Positions 22,041-34,294 of a DNA stretch of 64,000 nt are shown one piece after another. Source of the DNA: Pomphorhynchus laevis. Lineage: Eukaryota; Acanthocephala; Palaeacanthocephala; Echinorhynchida; Pomphorhynchidae. The notes below the pieces were generated by a model. The model made no database searches and had not been told where the DNA came from. It saw nothing but the letters and a program-made list of their open reading frames with translations. Made by a program: the position numbers and the translations under genes. The DNA is taken from the NCBI GenBank assembly GCA_012934845.2, contig WNNJ02003278.1, forward strand, positions 1 through 64,000. Direction: 5' to 3'. Position 1 is the first letter of the stretch; each line of letters starts with the position of its first letter.

Positions 22041-22215
22041 GTTTGCCAGTCCTCCTCTGTATCCAGCAGTAGGAGGTATCTGGCACTGATGAGTCATTGT
22101 GATGACAAAGCGGTACTTGCTACTGTTATCGTCGTTTTTCCGCGTCTGGCTAGAAATGATTGCGTACATAATTCACGCGGAATGGTTTCACACTTCCTCT
22201 TGAAAATCTGAATAA
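22041..22215 (+). repeat. Second copy of the foldback centre (decayed hammerhead, family H)
   Basis: Direct copy of 21,760-21,900. It keeps CTGATGA (22,087 onward), stem II GTCATTGTGATGAC, stem III halves GCGG and CCGC, the triplet GTC and stem I halves TCTGGCA and TGGCTAGA (one bulge). The GAAA of the core is altered, so it is probably inactive. Confidence 0.6.
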
Positions 22216-22992
22216 ATTTAGAAAGTCAAAGAGGATGATTAAGCAAAACAATTTATCGTAATCTAATATTTTTTTCTTGTATTTTTCCAATATAAAGAAA
22301 TTATAGAGATTTATGGAGATTACTATATTATTACAAATATTATAGGAATTATTTAATTATAGAGAATTATCATTTCAAACTCATTATACAAGAAAATAAA
22401 TATAAATATTATAGTATATAAATCATATAATATAATAATAGAGAAACGATTTTTTAAAAATCATTTTTGCTTATGTGATGCTCTAAAATTATTCAAATAA
22501 TCAAAGGGCCAAAGAGATTCACAGTGGACAGTTAAATTCGATATCTAATAACATATTAAGTTTCTAAGTAAAAATATCTTGAAACTTTATATTTTAGAAA
22601 CCTATAATATATGATATAGACAATCATAAATATCTATGGATTTTTTATAAAAACAAAACACTTTAGGTTACTAGGTCACTGATAAATTTAGTGACATCGT
22701 CAAATATCTTAAGCACAAATTAATGAATTTAAATAAACTCTGTTCCTATTAGGATGGAATAAACTTTAATAACTATTTATTAAAATAAACAATTTATAAA
22801 ATTTTAATCAATACTGACATAAAAATCTATTAAAATTTATTATAATGCAATATAATATTTGATTAATATTTGATTTTAATCAACTTTGAATTATAAAATT
22901 AAATATTTTTATCTTTCTTTTTGGTCAACTTAGTAATGGTAACGTAAACTGTAAGCTTTTGTGCTTCAGCCGTTTAAGATTTAGCCGTTTAA
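22216..22992. other. AT-rich stretch, no gene recognised
   Basis: No frame, repeat or element recognised. Confidence 0.4.
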
Positions 22993-23907
22993 TATAGCGA
23001 ATGAATGGAATAACAAAATAGCAAATATTATTCGTTAGTTAATTCGTTAGTGAACTATTAATTCAATTATTATTCGTTCCTATACGAATTGATCACCGGA
23101 CAGTAAACTGCAAATAGATTCAAAATTCCGTATGTCATAACAAACAACAATCAGAATTCTAGAATATTCTCAAGTGAACAGTTTCTGAGCTATTAACAGC
23201 AGCAGTTGTCCAATGTTATTAATTTTAATCATTAATTTAAGTTTTATTATGTACAAGGCTACCTTAATAAATAAAGAAAGTCAAGAGGGTCGATTAAGCG
23301 AAACATGTTGCCACTATAAAATATATTTTCTTGCATTTTTAAAACTTATTGAAGAGAATTATATTCTTAAACTCATTATACAAGAAAATAAATATACCAA
23401 AAATATTATTGAAATACTCAAATAATATAGCTGTACTAAATACTTAAATAATGAATAAAACAACAAAATTGCATCTAACGATTATAAGATTCTTGATTTT
23501 AACGTTTGTTATGGCCAACTTTGGAATGACAACATAAACCTTTTGCTTTTAATACTGATGTTTTAATTATTTTTGGCCTAGCGTCAAGATTAATGGCAAT
23601 AAATGTGATGGTTTAGACCCTCAATTATGTTATTACGTTGCCTAAATCAGTCAAACAAGAGATGACAAGCTTCTTAATATTGGATTCTAAATCTACAACA
23701 ACATCCTTTTTCGAGCTTGGCTACTTTCAAAATTTGATATTATCAAATAATGTTCTGATATTTCAAGATTTGTGTTAGTAAAAATACATTTATCTAAAGC
23801 TATGAATTGTTGTAGGGAGAATACATATCTGGAAAAATGTCATTCATTTAGCGTGAAGCTAAACTTATGTCGAGTCGTGCTACTATATATTGTGAGATGC
23901 TCACTTT
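22993..23907 (+). repeat. Dispersed repeat family B, copy 1
   Basis: Collinear and almost identical to 38,165-39,082, starting aatatagcgaatgaatgg and running to ttgtgagatgctca. Several phrases (tactcaaataatatag, gcatctaacgattataag) recur singly elsewhere (33,140-33,190, 39,430-39,520). No coding content recognised. Confidence 0.8.
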
Positions 23908-24340
23908 TATTTTGGCGCATGTGCTCAACTAGTCAATTAATTAGTAGCAAATAGGATAACAAGAGGAAATCAAGAGTTAATAAATTAAGATATAAATTAA
24001 TAACTTACATTAATTCTTGAAACGGTTAATAAATGTTGACTGTATCACATAAAAGTGCAAACAACCGCCACAAAATTAGACTACATATGCGTTATTAAAG
24101 CAACGTCGTATCTCTGTCGGAAACAATGATGATGTAAAAACTTTTATCAATGACAATTCTCTGCGGGAAAATTAGTAAAATTATTGAAAATTTATCGACT
24201 GATAAAGTGATGCATTGGCTCAACACTAAATTTGCATAATTAATCAGTAATACGAGATTCAAAATACTGGGATCTTGTGTATTATCCCTCCCATGGGGGA
24301 GATAATACACAAGTGTATAAATTTTAAATAAAAAATACAC

Positions 24341-25895
24341 ATGTCATTCTAGGCAGAAATCATAAGAAGATTATCTTCAATGAGAATTGAGGAACAAATA
24401 TCGTTTTGTGAGACAAAAAGTTTTTAAAAGTGCAGTTGTGTGCGATTACTGTGATACCCATGTCATTCTAGACATATATCATAAGAAGATTATCTTTAAT
24501 AAGAATCGAGGAACAAATATCTTTTTCCAGACAAAAAGAGTTTTTAAAAAGCAGTTGTGTGCGATTACTGTGATACCCATGTCATTCTAGACAGAAATCA
24601 TAAGAAGATTATCTTTAATGAGAATCGAAGAACAAATATCGTTTTGTGAGACAAAAAGAGTTTTTAAAAGTGCAGTTATGTGCGATTACTGTGATACCCA
24701 TGTCATTCTAGACAGAAATCATAAGAAGATTATCATTAATGAGAATTGATGAACAAATATCTTTTTCCAGACAAAAAGAGTTTTTAAAAAGCAGTTGTGT
24801 GAGATTACTGTGATACCCATGTCATTCTAGACAGAAATCATAAGAAGATTATCTTTAATGAGAATTGAGGAACAAATATCTTTTTCTGAGACAAAAAGAG
24901 TTTTTAAAAATCAGTTGTGTGCAATTACTGTGATACCCATGTCATTCTAAACAGAAATCATAAGAAGATTATCTTTAATGAGAATCGAGGAAAATATCTT
25001 TTTATGAGACGAGAAGAGTTTTAAAAAAGCAGTTGTGTGCGATTACTGTGATACCCAGGTCATTCTAGACAGAAATCATAAGAAGATTATTTTTAATGAG
25101 AATCGAGGAAAAAATATCTTTTTCTGAGACAAAAAGAGTTTTTAAAAAGCAGTTGTGTGCGATTACTGTGATACCCATGTCATTCTAGACAGAAATCATA
25201 AGAAGATTATCTTTAATGAGAATCGAGGAAAAAATATCTTTTTCTTAGACAAAAAGAGTTTTTAAAAAGCAGTTGTGTGCGATTACTGTGATACCCGTGT
25301 CATTCTAGACAGAAATCATTAGAAGATTATCTTTAATGAGAATTGAGGAACAAATATCTTTTTCCAGACAAAAAGAGTTTTTAAAAAGCAGTTGTGTGCG
25401 ATTACTGTGATACCCATGTCATTCTAGACAGAAATCATAAGAAGATTATCTTTAATGAGAATCGAGGAAAAAATATCTTTTTCTGAGACAAAAAGAGTTT
25501 TTAAAAAGCAGTTGTGTGCGATTACTGTGATACCCATGTCATTCTCGACAGAAATCATAAGAAGATTATCTTTAATGAGAATTGAGGAACAAATATCTTT
25601 TTCTGAGACAAAAAGAGTTTTTAAAAAGCAGTTGTGTGCGATTACTGTGATACCCATGTCATTCTAGACAGAAATCATAAGAAGATTATCTTTAATGAGA
25701 ATCGAGGAACAAATATCGTTTTATGAGACATAGAGTTTTTAAAAGTGCAGTTGTGTGCGATTACTGTGATACCCATGTCATTCTAGACAGAAATCATAAG
25801 AAGATTATCTTTAATGAGAATCGAGGAACAAATATCGTTTTGTGAGACAAAAAGAGTTTTAAAAATTGCAGTTGTGTGCAATTACTGTGATAATT
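24341..25895. repeat. Satellite array, about 119-bp unit, 13 copies
   Basis: Unit starts atgtcattctagacagaaat and ends ttactgtgatacc. Starts fall near 24,341, 24,460, 24,579, 24,699, 24,819, 24,939, 25,058, 25,178, 25,298, 25,417, 25,537, 25,657 and 25,776. Copies differ by a few substitutions and small indels. The array lies wholly inside the Merlin element, between its left end and its transposase remnant. The first bases resemble the subterminal word acacatgtcattct. Confidence 0.95.
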
Positions 25896-26029
25896 CAATG
25901 GTACAGACGGTATATAATAAGCACATGGATATGTGTGAAAGTGTCAATCAAAGAATTGCACTAAATATAAAACTACAAAGCCTATATGGAGTGAAAGTTG
26001 TTTGCTAGAATTTAGAATGTCTCTTTAGG

Positions 26030-26640
26030 ATTACACTGAACTGATATATGGGTATGCAGTTGGACAGAAGGTAAATACAATATATGAAGATTTAGATATT
26101 TGTAAAAAGACTTATGAAGTTTTTAATTTTATTGTGTAATAAATATATAATCAATAATCCTGTAATCTTGGGCGGTGAGATCATTATTTGTCAAATTGAT
26201 GAAACATGCCTTTATCATAACTTAAGTTTTGCAGAGGGAGAGCATCTGTGGAGCAATTATAGATATTTAGGATCGTGGATAATTCTTACTTCCCTGCTCA
26301 AGGATATATGGAGATTGTTCCAGACAGGACGAAGGAGACCTTGATACCCATAATAGATAAAGTTATATATCCTCACTCTATAATACATGGTGACAAGTGA
26401 AATGCATATCGAAGTATTAATTATGATATGTATGCGCATGGTACAATTAAGCACAAACTGTATTTTGTAGATCCTATAACCGGGGTTCATACACTAAATA
26501 TAGTCTCACTGGAATAAACAAAAGTGTGAAACTAAAGCTATGATGAGAGTTGCAAAAAAAGTAAAATTTTATCTAAGTGAGTGAATGTGGAGAGACAATG
26601 TTCCTTGTGATGATGTAGATCAGATTTTTGATTTATTACA
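26030..26640 (+). pseudogene. Merlin transposase remnant (DDE, IS1595-like)
   Basis: Visible blocks are QIDETCL (about 26,192), with the first catalytic Asp; SNYRYLGSWII (about 26,250); IVPDRTKETLIPIIDKVIYP (about 26,313-26,372), characteristic of Merlin; HSIIHGD with the second catalytic Asp (about 26,376-26,396); and FVDPITGVHTLNIVSLE (about 26,465-26,515), where the last Glu is the third catalytic residue. At least one frameshift and several stops separate them. The N-terminal part is missing or replaced by the satellite. It would have cut at the 17-bp ends described above. Confidence 0.85.
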
Positions 26641-26899
26641 TTTTTTTCTGGGGAAAGATAATACACAAGTGTCATTCTGAGAGTGATAATGCACAAGATC
26701 CAAATACTGTCGTTTCTTGTTCGAAATTGTTTTCCAAATAAACTTTGATGTCCATCATTGGCTCAATGTTAGTCGAATCTTTAATGTGAATTTGAATTCA
26801 AGCTTTCGAATCAGTTTATCTATCGACCATTTAATTCGCTATATTCTCCTGGAAATGATAAAAGTACGCCATCAAGGTATCGTATTCAGAGCTTTGGTT

Positions 26900-27850
26900 T
26901 AATTGATTTTTTCATTCAGTGAGGTCAAGGATATAGTTTCAAAGTGCGATAATTGCTAAGAAATTAATCCTTGTTACTTGAAAGCTCAAAATTTAGCGTT
27001 GATTAAATCGCTTCAATTGCATTGATTTAATCGACAAAATTTCATTATTTTTGTACTTGAATGTAAAGACAATCGTATAATGATTGTTTTTGTGTCTGCA
27101 TATGCTAATTCTGCAATTTAAAACTCCTTCGAGAGTGCATTAAAACAGATCCGCCGCTTTCTTGTCACGAAACGTTCAAAGCTTTCTCAAACGAAAAAAA
27201 AATGATTTATTCCCAATCCACTCTTTGAAAATCTTCGTGGCAACGGTCAATGTGAGAAATTTAATAAAACCATTTTAAAATCTGCTCAGCTCGCTATCCT
27301 TGAACCGTTGTAAAAATAAAGAAGAGGCAACAGTCAATACTATTTACATTCAATTTGATTAGCAGCATCATATACACTGTTATGACCCATCATGAGAGAC
27401 TATTTAGATTTCGAAGACGGTATGCCTATGGAATCACTTTGTCTGAATGACAGCGCAGCAAGGTCGAGTTTTGAAGAATTCGAGAGGAGAATCAAAATAC
27501 GATCGTCGTGTAGAGAAAGTTAAGCTGGTTGACGCAAACCTTAATTAACTAACTGTATATTTTGACAATGAAGAAGCTGTTCAAGTATCGACGAAATATA
27601 TCGCTTCTTGTCATCTCAACAATACGAACGAAATAAACCCAAGACACAAATCGAGATCATGAAGGATACGAAAGAACAAGTAAACGACCATTCACCACTA
27701 GATGTGGAGTCCACAAAAGATTCCGTTCATAATAAAATACGACGCAATGAAATAGAAAGTCCATCTACACAATAATCCAGCTGACATGCAGCTGACATCC
27801 TCCTGCCGATATGAATTTTTTTACAAGTGGGGAGATTGATGTACTATTTA
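26900..27850 (+). mobile_element. LTR-type (Ty3/Gypsy-like) pol fossil, integrase end
   Basis: The phrase RGNGQCEKFNKTI near 27,235 matches the conserved G-N-G-Q-x-E-R/K-F-N-R-T block at the end of the integrase core of Gypsy-like elements. The region downstream to a gggga-rich end near 27,830 has the composition of the pol C-terminus. No long terminal repeats were identified. It is a fragment, old, with many breaks. Confidence 0.45.
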
Positions 27851-27959
27851 TTGTTATGAATTCTATTGGTTTAACTTGTGACACGTTTATTGCATGTTTT
27901 ATAGATCTACTCAATAAAATCTTCTATCGGCCTTTAGTTTTTAAATAAATTACAATTGA

Positions 27960-29200
27960 TTTCGCAAAATGTGACTTCAATGTACGTATTGGTAATGACA
28001 TATTGGATTGTTTCGTCATCTACCGTCGTGCAAAAAATATACATAAACTTATCAGAAGTCTGAGTACTGACGTTGTTTCCTGTTAAACCCTTGTTTCACT
28101 TTAATATTTAAACCGAGGTTATCTTAATTGGTGTGTCTATGCCAAACCGACTAGGCTAACCATCAAGTAAAGCTAGAAATTCTTCAGTATATAAAACCTT
28201 TAATGCGATGAATTTCTGAAACCGTATATTCCGAGATACCTTCAAAACATTATTTCCTATATAAACTCAGGATATAATTAAATCAGCGCTCGTGATCTCT
28301 TATAAAAGTATTTCATTGAATCTAGACAATTATAATATATCATATAAAGTGATTTCGAAGCAGAAATCAGCTATTTATTCATTTCTTCATTACCCCCAAC
28401 TCAGTAAACTTTGAATCACAACATATCAGCTTTAGACATGATATATTGGTATTGTTTTGACTGCTAACACTGTGCAATGAAACGCCAGGTATCATCAGAA
28501 GGCTGTTTACCGGTGTTGTTTCCTTTTGAACATAGTTTCACTTTCAGATTTAAACTTAGGTTTTTTCAATCGGTGGTTCAAGGCTTTCACAACTAGGCTA
28601 ACTGTCCAGCACGTCAAGAAATTCATCATATTATGAAACTTTCAATGTAATGAATTTCTGAAACCCCATTTGCCGAGATGCTTTTAAAGCATTTTTTCTT
28701 TATATTTAGCACTGATGTGATCAGGAGTTAATTGAATCGGTGCAAGTTATCATTTGATAAATTCTTTCATTTATTTTATCAATTTTGTTAGATCACACAA
28801 GGTGATTTCACAGCCAACCAGTTACGGTTTCATTCCTTCATTATTTTCAACTCCATACACCTTAACTCACAACATGCCAGGCTTAATATTAACATAAAAA
28901 ATCGAATTCTTGCTGGTTATCCTTTGATAGATTCTTTAAGTATATTTTAGATAATTATGCTCAATAACTGAGAGTGATTAGCAACAGAAACCAGCTACGA
29001 CATCATTCCTTTATTCCTTCCAACTCCATACACATTGACTCAAACATATCAGCTTTTAACTTGACATATTGGTATTGTTTTGTCCGTTGCTGCCGTGCAA
29101 TGGTACACCCGGAGAAGTCAAAATGTTGTGTATCGCTGTTGATAATTATATTACGTGAGTTTTTCAAATGATTTTGATTTTTTGGATTCAAAATATATGT
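27960..29200. repeat. Degenerate tandem repeats, three units
   Basis: Phrases recur in order: gacatattgg-attgttt at about 27,998, 28,440 and 29,062; caac(a/t)tatcagctttaga or similar at about 28,425, 28,870 and 29,042; gatgaatttctgaaacc at about 28,207 and 28,650. Spacing is about 440-620 bp. Unit identity is low; no coding sequence or element signature. Confidence 0.55.
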
Positions 29201-29570
29201 ATTTCGTCTTTGTATTGGATCAAAGATACGCATAATAATACTGGTTATGTTGACTTATTATCTTTAAATAAACCTGGTTTCTAACCAAGATTCTTAGCAA
29301 CAGAAGAATCTTGGTCTAATTTGGCACAACACAAAAAAAAATCGAAGCTAAATTAATAAAAATAATGAGTTAATAGTCAAGTTTGTTTAAAAGATGAAAT
29401 CAAAATTTAAATTTTCTGAAGCTGCTTCCTCCGTTGTTTTGCATCGTAATCAATCAATTATTTTAATAAGTCTAAAGATTGTATAAAAACAATTTCTCTG
29501 ATACAAGCACAAGTCACTAGCTAATTAAAACGAGAAAAGAGTGTTATTGAAGCTTACGATTCATATTAGT

Positions 29571-29719
29571 TTCGTAAAAATTAATGCCAAATAGTAATGT
29601 ATATTAGGCCAATTATAGACAGATATAAATATTTTACGAAACTAATATAAACATATTAGTTTCGTAAAAATTAATGCCAAATAGTAATGTATATTACTAG
29701 GCCAATTATAGACAGATAC
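29571..29719. repeat. Direct repeat, two copies
   Basis: A roughly 60-bp phrase starting attagtttcgtaaaaattaa occurs at about 29,565 and 29,656, the second with three extra bases. Confidence 0.8.
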
Positions 29720-31404
29720 CCTCAAGGGATTTAACAAGGTTGTTACAGGAACAAAAAAGCTTGTTGAACATAATCATTAATAAAATTCGTATACTCTAGA
29801 AGGCAGATAAAAACGTGGATGTATGTTTACTTATATTCAAACTACGTGTTTCATTTATATTGTATTTCTCATTTGCTATACAAGAATGAGAATATAAATA
29901 TGCTAAACTGTTCAAATATGTCTACATTTTTTTTGTCCAAAGTCTGAGTTTATATTGTATCATTTTCAATAACAATGTTTTAAAGAGCACTATTTTACAA
30001 GCGCGGTTTGTAAAAAATAAAATATTTCTGCTACGATCATTATAAATCATAATTTAAGTGCTAAAAATCGTAATTTATCCAGTGCCTTAAATAGTTTTCG
30101 AGTAATAACAGCTATTTATGTTATCAAAAACGTCCACAAAACTTTGAATCGAGTGAGCCAGAAGCGATTTTCAGTTTATGATATACCATAGACAAGAAAT
30201 AAAGTATGACCAAACTCTGAATTATAATCATTGCGTGATAAGTTAAATATGTAAATGGTACGTTGCACAATTATTTAACGGTATCTCATGCTCGCCATTT
30301 CAATTTACATAACCATTAATAATTAAATCGGTAACTTGATTAAATAACTATTTGGTATTAAACTAGATTTTATTACGGAAGTTGTATATGGTTTTAATGT
30401 ATCAGGCTTGCTCTAAGCTAAATAGAAATCAACCCCATCTTTGATGATAAGATCAAACATGAGATTCCAAAATATTCGTAATTATTCATTTTATAATTAT
30501 GAATCTAATAACTATTAATATTCAGAATTGTATTCAAGTCTTAAATTGTATTTAAGACGCAGAATGGGTTTTGCGCTAGCAAAAGTATCATCAATGTGCA
30601 TACGATATGCCCGTTCTACAATAAACAACCCGGTCGTCATAGCTGATAAAAATTCAAGATAACAACTTAAATAAATTTTATATAAGAATTTCATAGGGAC
30701 CATTTGAGGGTAACAATCGTTTCTTGTATTATCAGTAAATAAATGTGTGCAAAAAAATTAATATTCAAAATAATTGCATATTTCAGCTACATCAAAAATA
30801 CGTGACATGATACATTAATTGGTTTTAGGTTATAAATACCGTTTTTACTACACAAGCGTCAACGAACAACATATGAATTACATGTTTGCTTATTCTACGT
30901 TCTGTATGGAACGCATAAATCAATTTTAAATTGAGTAACAGTCAAATTTTAACTTTTTTATTTTATGTGAAAAGCTATGTGAAATTCCGATAAAAAAGGT
31001 TTATTTATACATGACTTTGTTTAAAAGAACACCCTGCGAGAAAAATAGAGAACCTTTTAAAGAAAAATAAAGAAAAAGCTTGAGTTTTAATTTCAGTTAA
31101 TTTTATTTTCATTTTAATAAATTAAACCTTACAAAAGCAATAATTTTGTATAAAGAAAGGAAATCAACATAATTATATATCATCTAATTGAAGAACATCG
31201 TGGATATCAGTGAACCTTTTTTTATTTATGTCAAAAATGGGTAATCTTGTTATCACAAAAAAATACAATTTACTTAAAATAAAAAAATACTCTAAATCTG
31301 TTACAGGTTAATGATTGCTTTAAACACTTAATGATCCATTTTAACCACTTCCCTAACAAAATCAAACTACAAACATAAAAATCAAAACAAATATTTTTAC
31401 CATC
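29720..31404. other. AT-rich stretch, no gene recognised
   Basis: No gene, repeat or element signal seen on either strand. Confidence 0.4.
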
Positions 31405-32335
31405 ATTTGGTCGGCTTCATCAATTATCCTCGTGTGAATTCTTTAATCCTAAATGCATCACTGTACACTACAATAAGCGTAGGTGGACCTCATTAGCAGT
31501 GAGCCTACGCCTACCTTTCGTGTTTCTTTAATTATCTGCTGAATATTTCCTCTGCTGTCTTTCTGTACACTCGTACGTGTATGCAATTGTTCATTCTATT
31601 TACCTGGCAGATTCCGGTTTCCTGTCAAAGAAAATTCAAAAGCCAGATTGTCGGTTGTTACCGTCAACTGTTGTGCTATTTCCGTCTTTTGGTTTCAATC
31701 GACGGATACAACGTACAGTTTGCACAAGTGGAAATGTTTTTCTTACAAACTGTATCGTTTGTTTTTACAGAAAGGCAGCAGAGGAAAATTTCAGCAGATA
31801 ATTAAAGGACCGAAACACGAAAGGTAGGCGTAGGCTCACTGCTAATGAGGTCCACCTACGCTGATTGTAGTGTACTGTGCTGCTTCTAGGATTAAAGAAT
31901 TCACACGAGGATAATTTATGAAGCCGACCAAATGATGATACTCGCTCGTGTATGCAGTTGTTCATTCTATTTACCCGGCAGATTCCGGTTTCCTGTCAAA
32001 GAAAATTCAAAAGCCAGATTGTCGGTTGTTACCGTCAACTATTGTGTTATTATCGTCTTTTGGTTTCAATCGACGGATACAACGTACAGTTTGCACAAGC
32101 GGAAATGTTTTTTCTTACAAATTGAATCGATTGTTTTTACATAAAGGCAGCAGAGGAAAATTTCAGCAGATAATTAAAGGACCGAAACACGAAAGGTAGG
32201 CGTAGGCTCACTGCTAATGAGGTCCACCTACGCTGATTGTAGTGTACAGTGCTGCATATAGGATTAAAGAATTCACATGAGGATAATTTATGAAGCCGAC
32301 CAAAAGATGATACTCGCTCGTGTATGCACTTTTTC
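31405..32335. mobile_element. Foldback plus tandem unit with permuted hammerhead-like core (family K)
   Basis: A left arm (31,405-31,570) is the inverted copy of 31,770-31,940. The block 31,575-31,945 is repeated directly at about 31,950-32,330 (monomer about 376 bp). Each direct copy has GGACC-GAAAC (31,807-31,816) and CTAATGA-GGTCC (31,842-31,853), two hammerhead-core halves in permuted order with a matching GGACC/GGTCC stem. A further stem GCGTAGG/CCTACGC overlaps it. Relatives lie at 39,640-40,080. Open frames of 60-80 codons in the unit look incidental. Confidence 0.55.
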
Positions 32336-32569
32336 ATTCTAAATATTTTTACATAAAACGCAGTTTATGGCTAAATATTTACATTGGAAAAATAGCTTAT
32401 CTATAAATTGTTTCACCTATGCTGAAATCTGGCATCATGGATATCTAAGCTTAAATCTTTATCCACACAGGTTTATCAAGAATCAATATAGCTTTCAATT
32501 TTTAATGTTTGCAGAAGAGGTGATTACTGGGCATTTCTAGCAGCCTGCGCAGTAGAAAACACAACGCCT

Positions 32570-33065
32570 ACGCTGACATCTGTCTATGCGAACAAGTCGG
32601 AGATAGTCTCGTTATGGAGTAATATTTGATATCGTATAGAGTAAGATTAGTTTTACAACCATTCGAATAGGCAGTGCTACCTCACTGTAAAAATATGTTA
32701 CCCGTATTTTGGTGATACCCTGACAACAAACGGTAGAGTATTTAGATAGGTAACTATTGTAATAAACTCGGTTTGGAGAAAGTAGCTGTTGATAACTTGT
32801 TTCTTGTGATAAAAAACTTGTCAGACTAGATAGAGACAAAATAATATAAAACTATCATTCATCAAGTCATCCCTGCATAGAGATAATGAGTGTCTGCTAC
32901 GATGGATAGAATGTCACATCTTGCTATATCTTGTTGTCAACGAATTCACAAAAAAAAAGATAAAGGTGCGACTATCTAACACAAGTTATAATAAGCAATA
33001 CAACGATGTTTAGAACATGTAAACCTATCAAGTTTATGCAATATACCATGCAATGTGATGTGACG
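32570..33065. repeat. Dispersed degenerate segment (partner at 6,200-6,750)
   Basis: See the partner entry; collinear diverged similarity over about 500 bases, with no preserved frame. Confidence 0.5.
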
Positions 33066-33210
33066 AGTATATAATGTAAAATGCAGATAAGCCTAAGAGA
33101 AGCATATAAGTGTTGACTAAATATTATATCAAACATATTATTAAAATACTCAAATAATATAGCGAATGAATCAAACAACAAAATCGCATAAAACTTCATT
33201 TATTTCGTCT

Positions 33211-34080
33211 CAGAATGTCACATGACTTTAGCCCATGTGACCGGAGCTATAACTCTAGAGGCTATGAGTCATAGATTGCTCTATAAATTAGAAGATACGG
33301 TAATAAGTCATGTAATGACAGGAGCTATTCCTGAAACCAAAAGAGTTTAGAATTTTCTAACTTCTGAACAACAATTGACAACTGAGTTAGCGGCCAGAGT
33401 TTTTGGTCTATTACTTAATTCAAAGAATGTTTATGATAATACTATGGTTTACATTATTGTTTACTTATATTGGCAATTGGGTATTGCAGAATATTTAACT
33501 GTTGATAATGCACCGGTGGTTGAGATAGTACATACAGCTGAGGGAGTAATTCTCTACAGAAAGTTGAGGGCTGATGCAGCTGAACCGATGTATCAAGCTG
33601 TAGCCGATGATTTGTCAAACCTAACTTTTGTCTTATTTTCGGAGAACTTGGATGATGGAGATTTTTTAGTATTAGCAGGTATGGCAGCTGGGCTACCGAG
33701 ATTAAAGGTCCATGGTGATTATATGCACCAAATACCCGCAGGCGATTAATTCGCCACTATTAATTTTGTTTGTTATGGTGCTAGAAAGCGTGCAATGCAC
33801 GCATGGAATTTAGTTAACTTTGGTGCAGTCAAGACGGTTTTGGGCAAACTGGCAACATCACGGAATGAAAATGACAAGTATGTACATGGATTTGTGAAAT
33901 CGGTTACGATGGCATGCGGTTGGGTATTGTGCCATAATAATACTTATGCTTTGAGTACTTCAAATGTTGTCAGTAGGAATGTCATTGTTCTTTGACACCT
34001 TGAGTTTGATAGGAACAGTATTGCAGGATTAGCTCAGTAAACGATTTGATATCTTAGCTGATGGGCAAATCATTAATGAC
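33211..34080 (+). mobile_element. Endogenous RNA-virus-like fossil (capsid-like, possibly toti-like)
   Basis: A block with clear protein-coding composition (balanced codons, much less AT-rich than its surroundings) and no resemblance to a cellular or retroelement protein I know. Words such as YIIVYLYWQLGIAEYL and DFLVLAGMAAGLPRLKVHGD have the look of an icosahedral dsRNA-virus coat protein. Toti-like capsid fossils are common in ants, which is the only basis for the family suggestion. About two breaks; flanked by a LINE on its right. No RT, integrase or terminal repeats belong to it. Confidence 0.4.
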
Positions 34081-34294
34081 CTTACTGTGTAAATCCTGAT
34101 CTAGAATCAGCCCCATTTACGGTTTTACGGCTTAGGCGGTTGCTGAATTGACAAGCTTAGTATATACTCTGGATTCTTTGTATAATGTTAGTTGAAATAA
34201 CATGGTTTCTAGTAATGCGTACAAGAATGGGCCAACTTTAGGGCAAGTATATCCCAACAGGATTTCGTATTTGAATAATCCGCATAGCATCTCC

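Larger units (their letters stand above)
24270..26701 (+). mobile_element. Merlin DNA transposon with complete ends
   Basis: The left end GGATCTTGTGTATTATC (24,270) and right end, the complement of GGATCTTGTGCATTATC (to 26,701), form 17-bp terminal inverted repeats with one mismatch. Identical 8-bp duplications AAATACTG flank it (24,262-24,269 and 26,702-26,709). Eight-bp target duplications are the rule for Merlin, a superfamily related to bacterial IS1016/IS1595. The interior has a satellite array (24,341-25,895) and a decayed Merlin-type transposase (26,030-26,640). The word gataatacacaagtgt is repeated just inside both ends. Non-autonomous now. Confidence 0.9.

Noticed and set aside
25424-25657. 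Repetitive open frame on the - strand within the 119-bp satellite
   Set aside because: It is the satellite read in one frame; unit length varies around 118-120 so the frame is not kept across the array, and no protein family matches.
24341-25895. CRISPR-like array
   Set aside because: Whole 119-bp units repeat with no unique spacers, inside a eukaryotic transposon.
31577-32199. Several 60-80-codon frames in the family K unit
   Set aside because: The same stretch is open in more than one frame and on both strands and differs between copies; the unit behaves as a structured non-coding repeat.
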